Of a DNA stretch of 64,000 nucleotides, positions 1 through 8,593 are shown one piece after another; within the stretch, counting starts at the first letter, position 1; each line of letters starts with the position of its first letter. The notes below the pieces were generated by a model. The model worked only from the letters and a program-made list of their open reading frames with translations, was not told where the DNA came from and made no database searches. Location: assembly GCA_963726755.1 (NCBI GenBank), contig CAVSDB010000001.1, positions 930,001 through 994,000 on the forward strand, in the 5' to 3' direction. A program made the position numbers and the translations under genes. Origin of the DNA: DATKIY01 sp963726755 (lineage in GTDB: Bacteria > Actinomycetota > Actinomycetes > JAHEKZ01).

Positions 1-9
1 TTCGACGCC

Positions 10-687
10 TTGAGTTCCCCCTTACGCGTGATGACGTGGAATGTCCGGTCGCTGCGCGATGACCGGGATGCAGTCGTCCGCGTGATTCGCGCGTTCGCCC
101 CTGACGTTGTGTTGTTGCAGGAGGCGCCGCGATTTCTGCGGGCGAGGTCGAAACTTGCGGCGTTGGCTCGGAGGTCTGAGCTTGTCGTCGCCGAGGGGGC
201 AGGGGTTGAGGTTGCGGTTTTGACGAGCATGCGGGTCGATGTATCCGGCGGTCGGACAGTGCAACTGTCTTCGACCCAGGGTCTGCACAAGCGGTGGGCC
301 GCTTTCGCCGAACTCGAGATTCAGCTGACGACGGTAACTGCGGTCTCGGTACACCTCGGGCTGAACGGTGCCCAACGAGTCCGTCACGCGGCACAGGTTC
401 GCGATCTGTTGTATGAGGTCGGTGGTGGCGAAGTCGTCATTGGTGCCGACTTGAACGAGGAGTCGAGCGCGAGCGCGTGGGGCGTCCTTGGCCATTCCCT
501 CGCGGATGCGGGGGAAGGCGCCAACGCGGCCACGTTCCCGGCGAAGCTGCCCCAGCAGCGAATTGACGCCTTGTTTGTCCCGGCGAGTTGGGCCACGCGT
601 GTCGTCACGGCGGACGAGGTTGGGTGCGACGCGGAATTGATTCCGGCTTCGGATCATCGCCCTGTCGTCGTCGATGTGGTGGGCTAG
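10..687 (+). CDS. Endonuclease/exonuclease/phosphatase-family protein
   Basis: This 225-residue protein has the metal-dependent EEP (DNase I-like) fold. Visible motifs in order are TWNVRS with Asn11, LLQE with Glu38, a VHLGL strand, GADLNE near residue 146, RIDALF near 187 and SDHRPVV with Asp215 and His216. These are the catalytic and metal-binding residues of the family, and the length covers one complete domain. No signal peptide or membrane segment is seen, so it is probably cytoplasmic. The start is a TTG nine bases into the window; a start further upstream cannot be excluded because the window begins here. The substrate could be nucleic acid, an inositol phosphate or a phospholipid head group, and the sequence does not decide. 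Confidence 0.8.
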   Translation: MSSPLRVMTWNVRSLRDDRDAVVRVIRAFAPDVVLLQEAPRFLRARSKLAALARRSELVVAEGAGVEVAVLTSMRVDVSGGRTVQLSSTQGLHKRWAAFAELEIQLTTVTAVSVHLGLNGAQRVRHAAQVRDLLYEVGGGEVVIGADLNEESSASAWGVLGHSLADAGEGANAATFPAKLPQQRIDALFVPASWATRVVTADEVGCDAELIPASDHRPVVVDVVG

Positions 688-729
688 TACTTGATCGGTT
701 GATAGTGGGGGATTACCCAGGGAGCAATC

Positions 730-2043
730 GTGGGCGGTGATCTCCGTCGAAGCATCAGCGTGACTGACCCGCGTCTGCTGGTACCCGTCGGGGCGCCAGC
801 ACCGGGACGACTCACGATGGTGGACGCCCTTGAGCTTCCCGCTGATGGTCCACCGCTGTTGCTGGTGTTGGCCGAGGATGAGGACGCCCACTGGCACGTG
901 CTGCCGCTGCTCGAGGAGCGAGCCGGGCTGCGGCGCGCGCGCGAGGGTGACGGTTGGTCGGCTGCGGCAGCGTCCCTGATCGGTTCATCGGAAGACTTGC
1001 CCCAAAGGTTCATGGCTCGTCGCCGCGGATTTGTATTGCGCGACTTTGGTGGCACGGTGACCGAATCGGTCCTCGAGTCAACCCCTGAACATGAGGTGGT
1101 CGCCATCGGGGTCGACACCCGACTTCGGATCGCGCTTCGCACGTTCGCCTCGGATCAACCTCGGGCACATGTCGTCGAGCACTTGAGCCTGACCACCTTC
1201 GATGGACTGGCTGGAGTCTCAAGTGATCTGGTCTGGTCCGATGGCGATCGGTACGTCGCACCACTGGTCGGAGCCGGTGAAATCCTGCGCGGTGAGCGAC
1301 TCGACGAAGCTTTTGGCCGGGCGGCCATCGATCACCTGCGTGGTGGGACTGAAGCTGAACCGACCCTGCAACTCGTCGACGCGTTAGCTTTCACGCTGGC
1401 CACCCTTCACTCGTCGCTGGCAACTCCAACAACGGCCATCCCGAACCCACTGGATTCGGTGACGGAGTCGCTGGCTGAGGCCCTCAGTAGTGACATTCGC
1501 CAAATCGTCGCCGAAGCGTCCTTGATCGCCGGACAAGAAGTACAGGAGGCTCTGCGTGAGCGTCGCCAGTCAATGCGCAGGGCGTTGGCACCGTTGAGCC
1601 AGGCGGAGGGTTCGGTCGTACTGCCTGCGGCGCCATTTCGATCCCTGACGCAGGCGACCGTCGGGGGAGAGGGCAATGTCCAACTCGACCCGTTGCAGCT
1701 CGACGACGCGCAACCGCCTCGCCCACCGGTCGCCGACGTCGCTGCGTTGCTACGTAATCTCGACCACGTTGCGTATGGCTCGCTGCGCCGGCTTGTGGGG
1801 ACGGGCGAGTCTGTGGCGGTCGAGCGGGCGGCGTCGTGGGCACACGCGGTGCGGGACCGACTCGTCTTTCGCTATCGCGAGCATCTCGACGGCGCCGGGC
1901 ATGGTGACTTGTTCGACGAGCAGTTGCTCTTGCCGTTCGAAATAGAAGCAGAGTGTGTGGCGCTGACCTACGCGACTCGGCACCTGTCGACCTGGACCAC
2001 CGTGCCGCAGATGGGATTGCTCGACCTGCTTCCTACCGACTGA
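730..2043 (+). CDS. Maltokinase-like protein, probably without kinase activity
   Basis: This is a 437-residue soluble protein with a GTG start behind GGGAG. I recognise no motif with confidence. The stretch PVADVAALLRNLDHVAYGSL near residue 340 resembles the segment after the catalytic loop in actinobacterial maltokinases (Mak/Pep2). The C-terminal FEIEAECVALTYATRH resembles their last helix, and LVDALAFTLATLH resembles an earlier helix. The HGDxHxGQ catalytic loop and the following metal-binding Asp that these kinases need are not visible; the corresponding place reads GGEGNVQLD. If the kinship is real, this is a degenerate or pseudo-kinase, perhaps tied to trehalose or glycogen metabolism. 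A wholly unrelated family remains possible. Confidence 0.5.
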   Translation: MGGDLRRSISVTDPRLLVPVGAPAPGRLTMVDALELPADGPPLLLVLAEDEDAHWHVLPLLEERAGLRRAREGDGWSAAAASLIGSSEDLPQRFMARRRGFVLRDFGGTVTESVLESTPEHEVVAIGVDTRLRIALRTFASDQPRAHVVEHLSLTTFDGLAGVSSDLVWSDGDRYVAPLVGAGEILRGERLDEAFGRAAIDHLRGGTEAEPTLQLVDALAFTLATLHSSLATPTTAIPNPLDSVTESLAEALSSDIRQIVAEASLIAGQEVQEALRERRQSMRRALAPLSQAEGSVVLPAAPFRSLTQATVGGEGNVQLDPLQLDDAQPPRPPVADVAALLRNLDHVAYGSLRRLVGTGESVAVERAASWAHAVRDRLVFRYREHLDGAGHGDLFDEQLLLPFEIEAECVALTYATRHLSTWTTVPQMGLLDLLPTD

Positions 2044-2065
2044 ACTCCCCCAGGCAGGACGCGGT

Positions 2066-2612
2066 CTAGACCACGGCACCATCGTCGGGGTTGTCCTCGT
2101 CAGCGACTCCGGTTCGCAGACGCGACACCAAGGTGATGAAGCCAGCGAAAAACGCGGCCACCAAACCGAGCCCCACTAGACCGTCGAAACTCCAACCCGC
2201 CGCACCCAGCGCTACTGCTGCCAGGGGGGAACCGACAGCTCCGACCCAAGCCCAGCGCAACACGGGGTCGCCACGGGGGATAGGTGGCGGTGGCGGTGGG
2301 ATGAACTCCCCCTCGTCGCCATCCGCCTCCGTCCTGATCGGCGTCCACCTCCTCGTCGTGGTTGGCGACGTCCTCCCAACCAGTCCACTGCGACCCCAGG
2401 GCGGGCGCAGGCTCGGGTTCGGGTTCGGGACTTTCGGACGGTGAGGCATCCTCAATGGCCGGCCAGACCGGTACCTCTGGGGGTGGGTCGCCGTGCCGGA
2501 TCCCGGCAACAATCGCTTCGAACGCCTCGTCGGTACTTCGTGAGTCGAAGGGCTCTGGCGAGTCGCCAGTTCGGTCGTCAGTTCCGCCCGGCTCGTCTGG
2601 GGGAGCGCTCAC
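2066..2612 (-). CDS. Small two-helix membrane protein with Pro-rich linker (frameshifted)
   Basis: The N-terminal half, from ATG at 2612, is acidic and Pro/Glu-rich. After a frame change at about 2320-2335 the protein continues with EGEFIPPPPPPIPRGD, two hydrophobic helices (AVALGAAGWSFDGLVG and GLVAAFFAGFITLV) and the tail DEDNPDDGAVV. An acidic N-terminus, a FIPPPPPP linker, a paired membrane anchor and a DDGAVV end are typical of a widespread actinobacterial protein of unknown function. The ATG overlaps the stop of the upstream hydrolase gene as ATGA, so the two are probably translationally coupled. The single frameshift is probably a sequencing error, since both halves match the same family plan. 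Confidence 0.7.
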
Positions 2613-3397
2613 GATGACTCCAGGGGCACACGGGGTCCACCTGGCCCTTCACCTGAGAGCACCGCGTTGATGAAGGCGATGCTGCCGTCGACGATGGTTT
2701 GCGCGTCGTTGTCGAGCGTGGCGACGTGGTAACTGTTCGCCAGTTCGACGACCTCGACATGGGTCGACGAGATCCGGTCGGTGACCTCTTGCGTGTTCGA
2801 GGCTTCGACGACGTGATCCTCGCTGCTGGCGTAGACAAGTAACGGCTGTGTGATCGACGGCAGATCCTGTGACGTAACGCGCCACAGGTCTCGTAGCGAG
2901 TGCAGGGCTTGCAGCGGCACCCGGTCGTATGCCACCTCGTCTTGGTCCGGGCGCTTGATGTCGTTGCTTACGCCGGGGATGGCTGCGACCACGTGACGTA
3001 GTACAGAGACCAGCGAGATGAACCGGTTCTGCGTATGCACCGAGGGGTTGACCAAGATCAAGCCAGCGACTTCGGTCGGGTGTTGCTCGGCAAGGCGAAG
3101 CGCGAGCGTCCCGCCCATCGAAAGCCCGGCGACGAACACCGTCTCGCAGCGCTGCGTCAGTTCGTCGAGCGATCGTTCAACCGTGGCGTACCAGTCGGGC
3201 CAGGCGGTGACTTGCATGTCCTGCCAGCGGGTGCCATGCCCAGGGAGCAGGGGAAGTTCGACGGCGAAACCAGCGGCAGCCAGTTGCTCCGCCCAGGGCC
3301 GCAGGGAGGCGGGGGAGCCGGTGAAGCCGTGGCAAAGCAGCACCCCGGTTGCGCCCCCAGGGCTGGCGAACGGCTCAGCGCCAGGTCGAACAGTCAC
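2609..3397 (-). CDS. Alpha/beta hydrolase, monoacylglycerol-lipase/carboxylesterase type
   Basis: A serine hydrolase of about 262 residues from the GTG at 3397. It has the oxyanion-hole sequence LLCHGFTGSP, the cap-region PLLPGHGTRWQDM, the nucleophile elbow GLSMGG, an acid-loop Asp in ASSEDHVV and a catalytic His in ANSYHVATLD. The HGTRWQDM segment and length match the carboxylesterase/monoacylglycerol lipase family (Est30-like). Probable substrates are short-chain acyl esters or monoglycerides in the cytoplasm. A longer reading frame runs upstream to 3613, but its extra residues are Arg-rich, unlike the family, and overlap the divergent acyltransferase gene. The gene is coupled to the downstream membrane-protein gene by ATGA. 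It lies head-to-head with a phospholipid acyltransferase, which suggests a shared role in lipid turnover. Confidence 0.8.
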   Translation of the reverse strand: MTVRPGAEPFASPGGATGVLLCHGFTGSPASLRPWAEQLAAAGFAVELPLLPGHGTRWQDMQVTAWPDWYATVERSLDELTQRCETVFVAGLSMGGTLALRLAEQHPTEVAGLILVNPSVHTQNRFISLVSVLRHVVAAIPGVSNDIKRPDQDEVAYDRVPLQALHSLRDLWRVTSQDLPSITQPLLVYASSEDHVVEASNTQEVTDRISSTHVEVVELANSYHVATLDNDAQTIVDGSIAFINAVLSGEGPGGPRVPLESS

Positions 3398-3526
3398 TCC
3401 GCCATCGTGACACGGGCCAGTGTGGGGAAGGCACCCGACTGGAGGTTTGCCGCGCCCCCTGGCGATCCGTAGGCTGGCCCCGGCCGACAACGTCACGACT
3501 CTCAGAACCCTGGAAGGTCCCTCGCC

Positions 3527-4256
3527 TTGCTCTACTGGTTGATGAAGTACGTGCTGGTTGGGCCCTGGCTTCGGTTGATATTTCGTCCCTTGGGTCCAGG
3601 GTATGGAGAACATCCCCGACGAGGGTCAGGCCATTTTGGCGAGCAACCACCTGTCGTTTAGTGACTCGGTCTTCTTGCCGCTGATGATGAAGCGGCGGAT
3701 CACCTTCATGGCCAAGTCCGACTACTTCACCGGCAAAGGTGTCAAAGGTCGAGTCATCGCTTGGTTCTTCCGGTCACTCGGGCAGGTCCCGGTGGACCGT
3801 ACGGGCGGACGCGCTGGTGAAGCCGCGCTCGATACCGGCCTGGGGATCTTGAGCCGGGGAGACTTGCTCGGGATCTACCCAGAGGGCACTCGCTCGCCGG
3901 ACGCTCGGCTCTACCGGGGCAAGACCGGCGTCGCTCGAATGGCGCTCGAGGCGGGCGTGCTGGTGATTCCCGTGGCGATGATCGACACCGACCGCGTTCA
4001 GCCTCCTGGCAAGGTTTGGCCACGGCTCGGTCGCGTCGGCATCAGGGTTGGAAAGCCCCTGGACTTCTCGCGCTACGAGGGGATGGGTGGGGATCGCTTC
4101 ATCCTTCGTTCCGTGACCGACGAGTTGATGTACGAACTCATGGAACTTTCGGGCCAGGAGTACGTAGACGTCTACGCGTCGCGGGCCAAGCAGACCACCG
4201 TCTCGTCGCATCGTCCCGCATCGGCCGATGACCGGGCAGTCGTACCCGCCGCGTAG
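3527..4256 (+). CDS. plsC: 1-acyl-sn-glycerol-3-phosphate acyltransferase family protein (one frameshift)
   Basis: A PlsC-type membrane-associated acyltransferase of about 243 residues. The family motifs NHLSFSD (block I, catalytic His and Asp) and YPEGTRSPD (block III) are both present. The family-typical N-terminus LYWLMKYVLVGPWLRLIF is encoded from a TTG at 3527 with GGAAGG nine bases before it. One extra base near 3590 (in the run cccttggg) puts this segment out of frame with the body, which reads on from 3603. The enzyme should acylate lysophosphatidate to phosphatidate in phospholipid synthesis; related bacterial enzymes use other polar acceptors. The stop lies inside the ribosome site of the following aminotransferase gene, so the two are very probably one operon. 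Confidence 0.85.
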
Positions 4257-4264
4257 GAGGAACC

Positions 4265-5704
4265 GTGAGTACGTCTGACCGCGCGTTGACCTTCTCTGAG
4301 GCAGAACTTGAGTTGCCGTCCGTCGTCACCGAGTTGCCCGGTCCACAAAGTCAGAAGTGGTTCTCGCAGATCGACGGGCATTTGACAGCTGCGTTGTCTG
4401 ACCATGAGGCGGTGCCGTTCGTCGAAGTCCGACGTCGCGGCCACCTGATCGAAGACGTCGATGGCAATACCTTCGCTGACCACATGTCGGCTTGGGGTGC
4501 GTCGCCGTTCGGGCCGACGCCGCCGCGAATCCGTGAGGCGATGTTGCAGGCATGGGATGCGCACGGGATGCAGATCTCGGCATGGCAGCCCAATGACTCC
4601 GTCTACGAGTTGGTCGACCTGCTGGCTGAGATCGCGCCTGGACGTCTCAACCGCGTTGAGTACTCGGTGTCAGGAACCTTGGCGGTCGAGGGCGCCGTCA
4701 AGTTCATGCGTGAGGCCACCGGGCGACCGATGATCCTGACATTCGGTGGGCAGTATCACGGCGAAGCCACGTACCTGACTGCTGGTGTATCCAGCGACCT
4801 GTCGAACGTGCAGGTGCAGCGTTCGCAGTACGTCGCAGGTGTGGTGTCGATTCCGTTCCCGAACCGATTCCGGTCACCGTTCAAGCAAGGGCCAGGCCCG
4901 TTCGACGACACCGAGGTCATCGACTACCTCGAGAACTATCTGCTCGTGCAGCAGGTCCACCCGCACCAGATCGCTGGGGTGCTCATCGAGCCGGTACTGG
5001 GCGAGGGCGGGATCCACGCGCCGAGTCAGGCGTTTTGGGATCGGCTGGGCGAGTTGTGCAAGCGCTTCGGTTGGCTGCTGTGTCTTGACGAGGTGCAGAC
5101 CTGCATGGCTCGGTGCGGCGAGATGTTCGCGATGGAGTTGTGGGACGACATTGACGCGGATCTGTTGCTGCTCGGCAAGTCGTTCTCAGCGGGCGGGCAG
5201 CCGATTGCCGCGATTATCGGCACCGACGAGGTCATGTCGGGCTCGGACCTGCACCTGGGCAGTACGTACGGCTGCGTTCCTGCCGCCGCCGCGGCCGCAG
5301 CCGAGGGGATCAGGATTATCCGTGAGGGTGGTGTGCTGGAGAACGTCCGCGAGCTTGAGCGCATCTTCTACGAGGAGATGAATCCGCTGCGGGACCGGGT
5401 CGAGCAGGTCGGTGACGTACGTGCGTCCGGGGCCTTAGCGGCGCTCGAGTTCGTGACCGACAAGGCGTCGATCACGCCAGCTCCGCGCTTTCAGTACGCC
5501 GTGTACGAGGCGGCGCTCAAGCGCGGCGTCCTCGGCATCACGCAAGAGGGCAAGTGGCACTACCGGTTGCAGCCAGCGCTGACCATGCCACCGTCGGTGT
5601 TCCGCGACAGCTGCCGCCGCATCATCGACGCCGTCGACGAAGTCGCCGCCAACCCACCGCATGAACCAGGCGTCCTCGACATCGTCACCAGCGAAACCCA
5701 CTAA
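4265..5704 (+). CDS. Class III pyridoxal-phosphate aminotransferase
   Basis: A 479-residue fold-type I PLP enzyme. LCLDEVQTCMARCG carries the Asp that holds the pyridine nitrogen. LLGKSFSAGGQPIAA carries the Schiff-base Lys305. GGQYHGEATY and GSTYGC are cofactor-phosphate and active-site loops, and the length is normal for the class. The GTG start has an ideal TAGGAGG site four bases ahead. Class III members transfer amino groups from omega-amino acids, ornithine, GABA, diamines or glutamate semialdehyde; nothing here fixes the substrate. It follows the phospholipid acyltransferase closely, but the link may be only transcriptional. A short stretch of repeated AACCCCC follows the stop before the inverted-repeat element. 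Confidence 0.85.
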   Translation: MSTSDRALTFSEAELELPSVVTELPGPQSQKWFSQIDGHLTAALSDHEAVPFVEVRRRGHLIEDVDGNTFADHMSAWGASPFGPTPPRIREAMLQAWDAHGMQISAWQPNDSVYELVDLLAEIAPGRLNRVEYSVSGTLAVEGAVKFMREATGRPMILTFGGQYHGEATYLTAGVSSDLSNVQVQRSQYVAGVVSIPFPNRFRSPFKQGPGPFDDTEVIDYLENYLLVQQVHPHQIAGVLIEPVLGEGGIHAPSQAFWDRLGELCKRFGWLLCLDEVQTCMARCGEMFAMELWDDIDADLLLLGKSFSAGGQPIAAIIGTDEVMSGSDLHLGSTYGCVPAAAAAAAEGIRIIREGGVLENVRELERIFYEEMNPLRDRVEQVGDVRASGALAALEFVTDKASITPAPRFQYAVYEAALKRGVLGITQEGKWHYRLQPALTMPPSVFRDSCRRIIDAVDEVAANPPHEPGVLDIVTSETH

Positions 5705-5733
5705 CCCAACCCCCAACCCCCAACCCCCAAAAT

Positions 5734-5960
5734 CCTAAGAACGACGCGCTCTCCCGCTCTGGCGCAACAAACTCCATGTTCATGCTGTGGAAAACTGAAG
5801 AATCTGAGCCGGTTTCTCGGCTCCATAGGTCCGTCACGCATCGATCGACGCTGGCATCGATGCGTCGTCATCGGTATCTGAGATCGACGGAACTGCAGGG
5901 TTATCCACAGCATGAATGCAGAGTTTGTTGCACCAGTGCGGGAGAACGCGTCGTTCTTAG
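5734..5960. repeat. Long inverted-repeat element, copy A
   Basis: Two arms of about 57 bases (5734-5791 and 5904-5960) are inverted copies of each other with roughly seven mismatches. Each outer end reads CTAAGAACGACGCG and each inner end CATGCTGTGGA. The 112-base interior has its own stem, ACGCATCGAT with ATCGATGCGT, separated by ten bases. The right arm holds TTATCCACA at 5901-5909, a perfect match to the DnaA-box consensus. The element fills the gap between two convergent genes. Its right arm is identical, apart from the outermost base, to the left arm of copy B at 29798. No transposase is present nearby. It may be a non-autonomous mobile element or a structured extragenic repeat, and it could act as a bidirectional terminator. 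Confidence 0.85.
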
Positions 5961-6001
5961 AAAGGTCTTGCGGGTATGGGCGGGGGTTGCTTGGTCTTGG
6001 G

Positions 6002-7478
6002 TTAGGTGTCGGACCAGCCTTTGGTGCGTTCTACTGCGGTTCGCCAGCGACGGTGGGCACGTTCGTCTCTGGCCGACGGACGGAACTCCGCTTCGGCCCG
6101 CCAGGTGTGACGCAGTTCGTCGCGCGAGTCCCAGACACCGGCGCCAAGGCCGGCCAGGAATGCCGCCCCTAGCGCTGTGGTTTCGATGACCTCCGGACGT
6201 ACGACGTCTACGCCGAGCTGATCTGCCTGCAACTGACACAGCAGGTCGTTGGCACTGGCACCGCCGTCGACGGCTAGCCGGGTAAGCGTGACGTCGGCCG
6301 CCCGTGCCATCAAGTCGACGACGTCGCGGACCTGGAACGCGATCGCGTCTAACGTTGCGCGCGCCAGGTGCGCCGCCGTCGTCCCACGGGTAATCCCAAA
6401 GATCGCACCCCGCGCGGTCGGATCCCAGTCCGGCACGCCCAGCCCCGTGAACGCCGGTACGACGACGACGCCCCCTGCATCCGGTACGGATCGCGCCAAC
6501 GTCTCGGACTCTGCGGCGGTCGCGATGACCCCCAACCCGTCGCGCAGCCACTGCACCGCGGCGCCAGTCACGAACACGGCCCCCTCCAGGGCGTACGTCG
6601 TCACCCCGTCGGGTTCGCGCCAGGCGACGGTCGTCAACAAACCACCGGTGGACGCGACGGCGGTGGCGCCGGTATTGGTCAGGACGAACGACCCCGTGCC
6701 GTACGTGCACTTGCACGATCCAACGTCGAAGCAGGTCTGACCGAACAGTGCCGCCTGCTGGTCTCCAGCGATCCCAGCGATCGGCAATGCGAGTCCAAGA
6801 AAGCTGTGCGGGTCTGTCGTACCTACCAGCTCCGTACGACGCGACGACTTCGGGCAACGCAGCTCGTGGAACCCCGAAGAGCTCGCACAGTTCATCGCTC
6901 CACTCGCCGCGATGGATGTCGTACAGCAGGGTGCGGGACGCGTTCGATGCGTCCGTCACGTGCCGCGCTCCGGCCGTCAGTCGGGCAATCAGGTACGAGT
7001 CGACGGTCCCAACGACCAGACGTCCGGCTTCGATCCCCGCCCAAGTCGATGCATCGTTGGTCCGGATCCAAGCCAACTTCGTCGCCGAGAAGTAGGGATC
7101 GAGCCGCAACCCGGTCTGCGCCGTCACCGATGACTCGTGCCCGTCTTGACGCAACTGCTCGCAGAGTCCGGCCGTCCGTCGGTCCTGCCAGACGATCGCC
7201 CGTCGGGGCGCCAACAAAGTCTGCCGATCCCACACGACGATCGTCTCGCGCTGGTTGGTTACCCCAAGGCACGTCGGAACGTCGTCGACCTGTGAGACGG
7301 CGTCTTTGCAGGCCGCCAAAACCGCCTGCCAGATGTCTTCTGGGTCGTGCTCAACCCACCCGTCGTTGGGGAAGTGCTGGGGGAACTCTCGATATCCGCG
7401 CCCGACGACCCTCGCCGATTCATCGACCACAAGCGCGGTGACGCCCGATGTTCCGGCGTCGATCGCGAGCACAGCCAT
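6002..7478 (-). CDS. glpK: Glycerol kinase (one frameshift)
   Basis: An FGGY-family kinase of about 492 residues that phosphorylates glycerol to sn-glycerol 3-phosphate with ATP. The N-terminal phosphate loop reads AIDAGTSGVTALV. The middle holds NQRETIVVWD and WQDRRT. The second domain holds IAGIAGDQQAALFGQ, KCTYGTGSFVL, the adenosine loop GGASANDLLCQLQAD and TALGAAFLAGLGAGVW. The frame is broken near 6827: the first half ends with LPEVVASYG and the family sequence resumes as GTTDPHSFLGLALPI. That is one indel in an otherwise intact gene. The ATG at 7478 lies 69 bases from the divergent phosphofructokinase gene, so the promoters share that gap. No glpF or glpD is beside it. Confidence 0.9.
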
Positions 7479-7547
7479 GGCAGCACCCTACGGTGGGGGT
7501 AGGTCATGCCAGCAGCGTCAGCGCGACGCCGGCGAACGGAGTGAAGA

Positions 7548-8573
7548 ATGCGGGTCGGAGTACTCACCGGTGGCGGCGACGCCCCAGGGCTTAACTGCGT
7601 CATCCGAGCGGTTGTCCGTAAAGGAATCGGTGAGTACGGCTACGACGTCGTCGGCTTTCGTGACGGTTGGAAAGGTCCGTTGACCTTGAGCACGATGCCC
7701 CTGGACATCGCGACCGTCCGCGGCATCCTTCCTCGGGGAGGCACCATCCTCGGCTCGTCGCGCACCAACCCGGTCAAGCAAGAAGGCGGTATTGAAACCA
7801 TCCGCGCAAACCTTGACGAGCTCGGGGTGGACGCGCTTGTCGCCATCGGCGGCGAGGACACCCTCGGAGTCGCCGCGAAACTCCACGACGAGGGGATCAA
7901 CGTCGTCGGGGTTCCCAAGACCATCGACAACGACCTAGCCGCCACCGACTACACGTTCGGCTTCGACACCGCAGTGCAGATCGCGACTGACGCTATCGAC
8001 CGACTCCACACCACCGCTGAGTCACACAAACGCGTTCTTGTCCTTGAGGTGATGGGACGTCACGCGGGTTGGATCGCGCTGCACTCCGGAATTGCCGGTG
8101 GCGCGAACATCATCTTGATTCCCGAGAAGCCTTTCGACATGACCCAAGTCGTTGGGTGGATCGAAGCCCGCTTCGAGCGCGGATACGCACCGATCGTTGT
8201 CGTCGCCGAGGGGGCGGTACCGAGCCAAGGCGAGATGGTCGTCAAGGACGACTCCAAGGACGCGTTCGGTCACGTTCGGCTGTCCGGTGTGGGGGAGTGG
8301 CTCAGCCGTGAACTCGAGGAACGCACCGGACACGAGGCGCGGACGACAGTCCTCGGCTACGTGCAGCGCGGCGGCACTCCAACCGCACGAGATCGAGTCT
8401 TGGCCACCCGGTTCGGAATCCACGCCATCACTGCCGTAAACGACGGCGACTTCGGCACCATGGCGGCGTTGCGCGGCCAGGACATCGTCCAGGTCCCCTT
8501 GTCCGCCGCTGTGGCGCAACTGAAGACCGTCCCGGAGGCGTTGTACGCCGAGGCCATGACGTTCTTCGGGTAG
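7548..8573 (+). CDS. pfkA: 6-phosphofructokinase, PPi-dependent type by active-site signature
   Basis: A 341-residue PFK of the group III actinobacterial type. GGGDAPGLN binds phosphate, PKTIDNDL carries the catalytic loop, MGRHAGWIAL and GYVQRGG bind fructose 6-phosphate. The phosphoryl-donor site reads GGEDT, with Asp at the place of Gly104 of the Escherichia coli ATP enzyme, and PKTID, with Lys at the place of Gly124. Asp104 with Lys124 is the combination known in pyrophosphate-dependent enzymes such as that of Amycolatopsis methanolica. ATP-dependent actinobacterial enzymes usually have GGEGT. The enzyme is therefore probably reversible and PPi-linked. The start follows GGAG by eight bases, and the DAHP synthase gene follows after 20 bases. 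Confidence 0.9.
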   Translation: MRVGVLTGGGDAPGLNCVIRAVVRKGIGEYGYDVVGFRDGWKGPLTLSTMPLDIATVRGILPRGGTILGSSRTNPVKQEGGIETIRANLDELGVDALVAIGGEDTLGVAAKLHDEGINVVGVPKTIDNDLAATDYTFGFDTAVQIATDAIDRLHTTAESHKRVLVLEVMGRHAGWIALHSGIAGGANIILIPEKPFDMTQVVGWIEARFERGYAPIVVVAEGAVPSQGEMVVKDDSKDAFGHVRLSGVGEWLSRELEERTGHEARTTVLGYVQRGGTPTARDRVLATRFGIHAITAVNDGDFGTMAALRGQDIVQVPLSAAVAQLKTVPEALYAEAMTFFG

Positions 8574-8593
8574 TCACCGCCTACCCTTGGACG

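Noticed and set aside
22..897. Long minus-strand frame opposite the nuclease and maltokinase-like genes
   Set aside because: Arg/His-rich composition without motifs; it is the antisense of two better-supported genes, as expected in high-GC DNA.
5701..5733. Repeated AACCCCC run after the aminotransferase gene
   Set aside because: Only about four short, imperfect units with no spacer structure; simple low-complexity DNA.
5912..5960. Short frame MNAEFVAPVRENASFL shared by repeat copies A and B
   Set aside because: It is the translation of a repeat arm; the other arms give altered or broken versions and there is no ribosome site, so it is not a gene.
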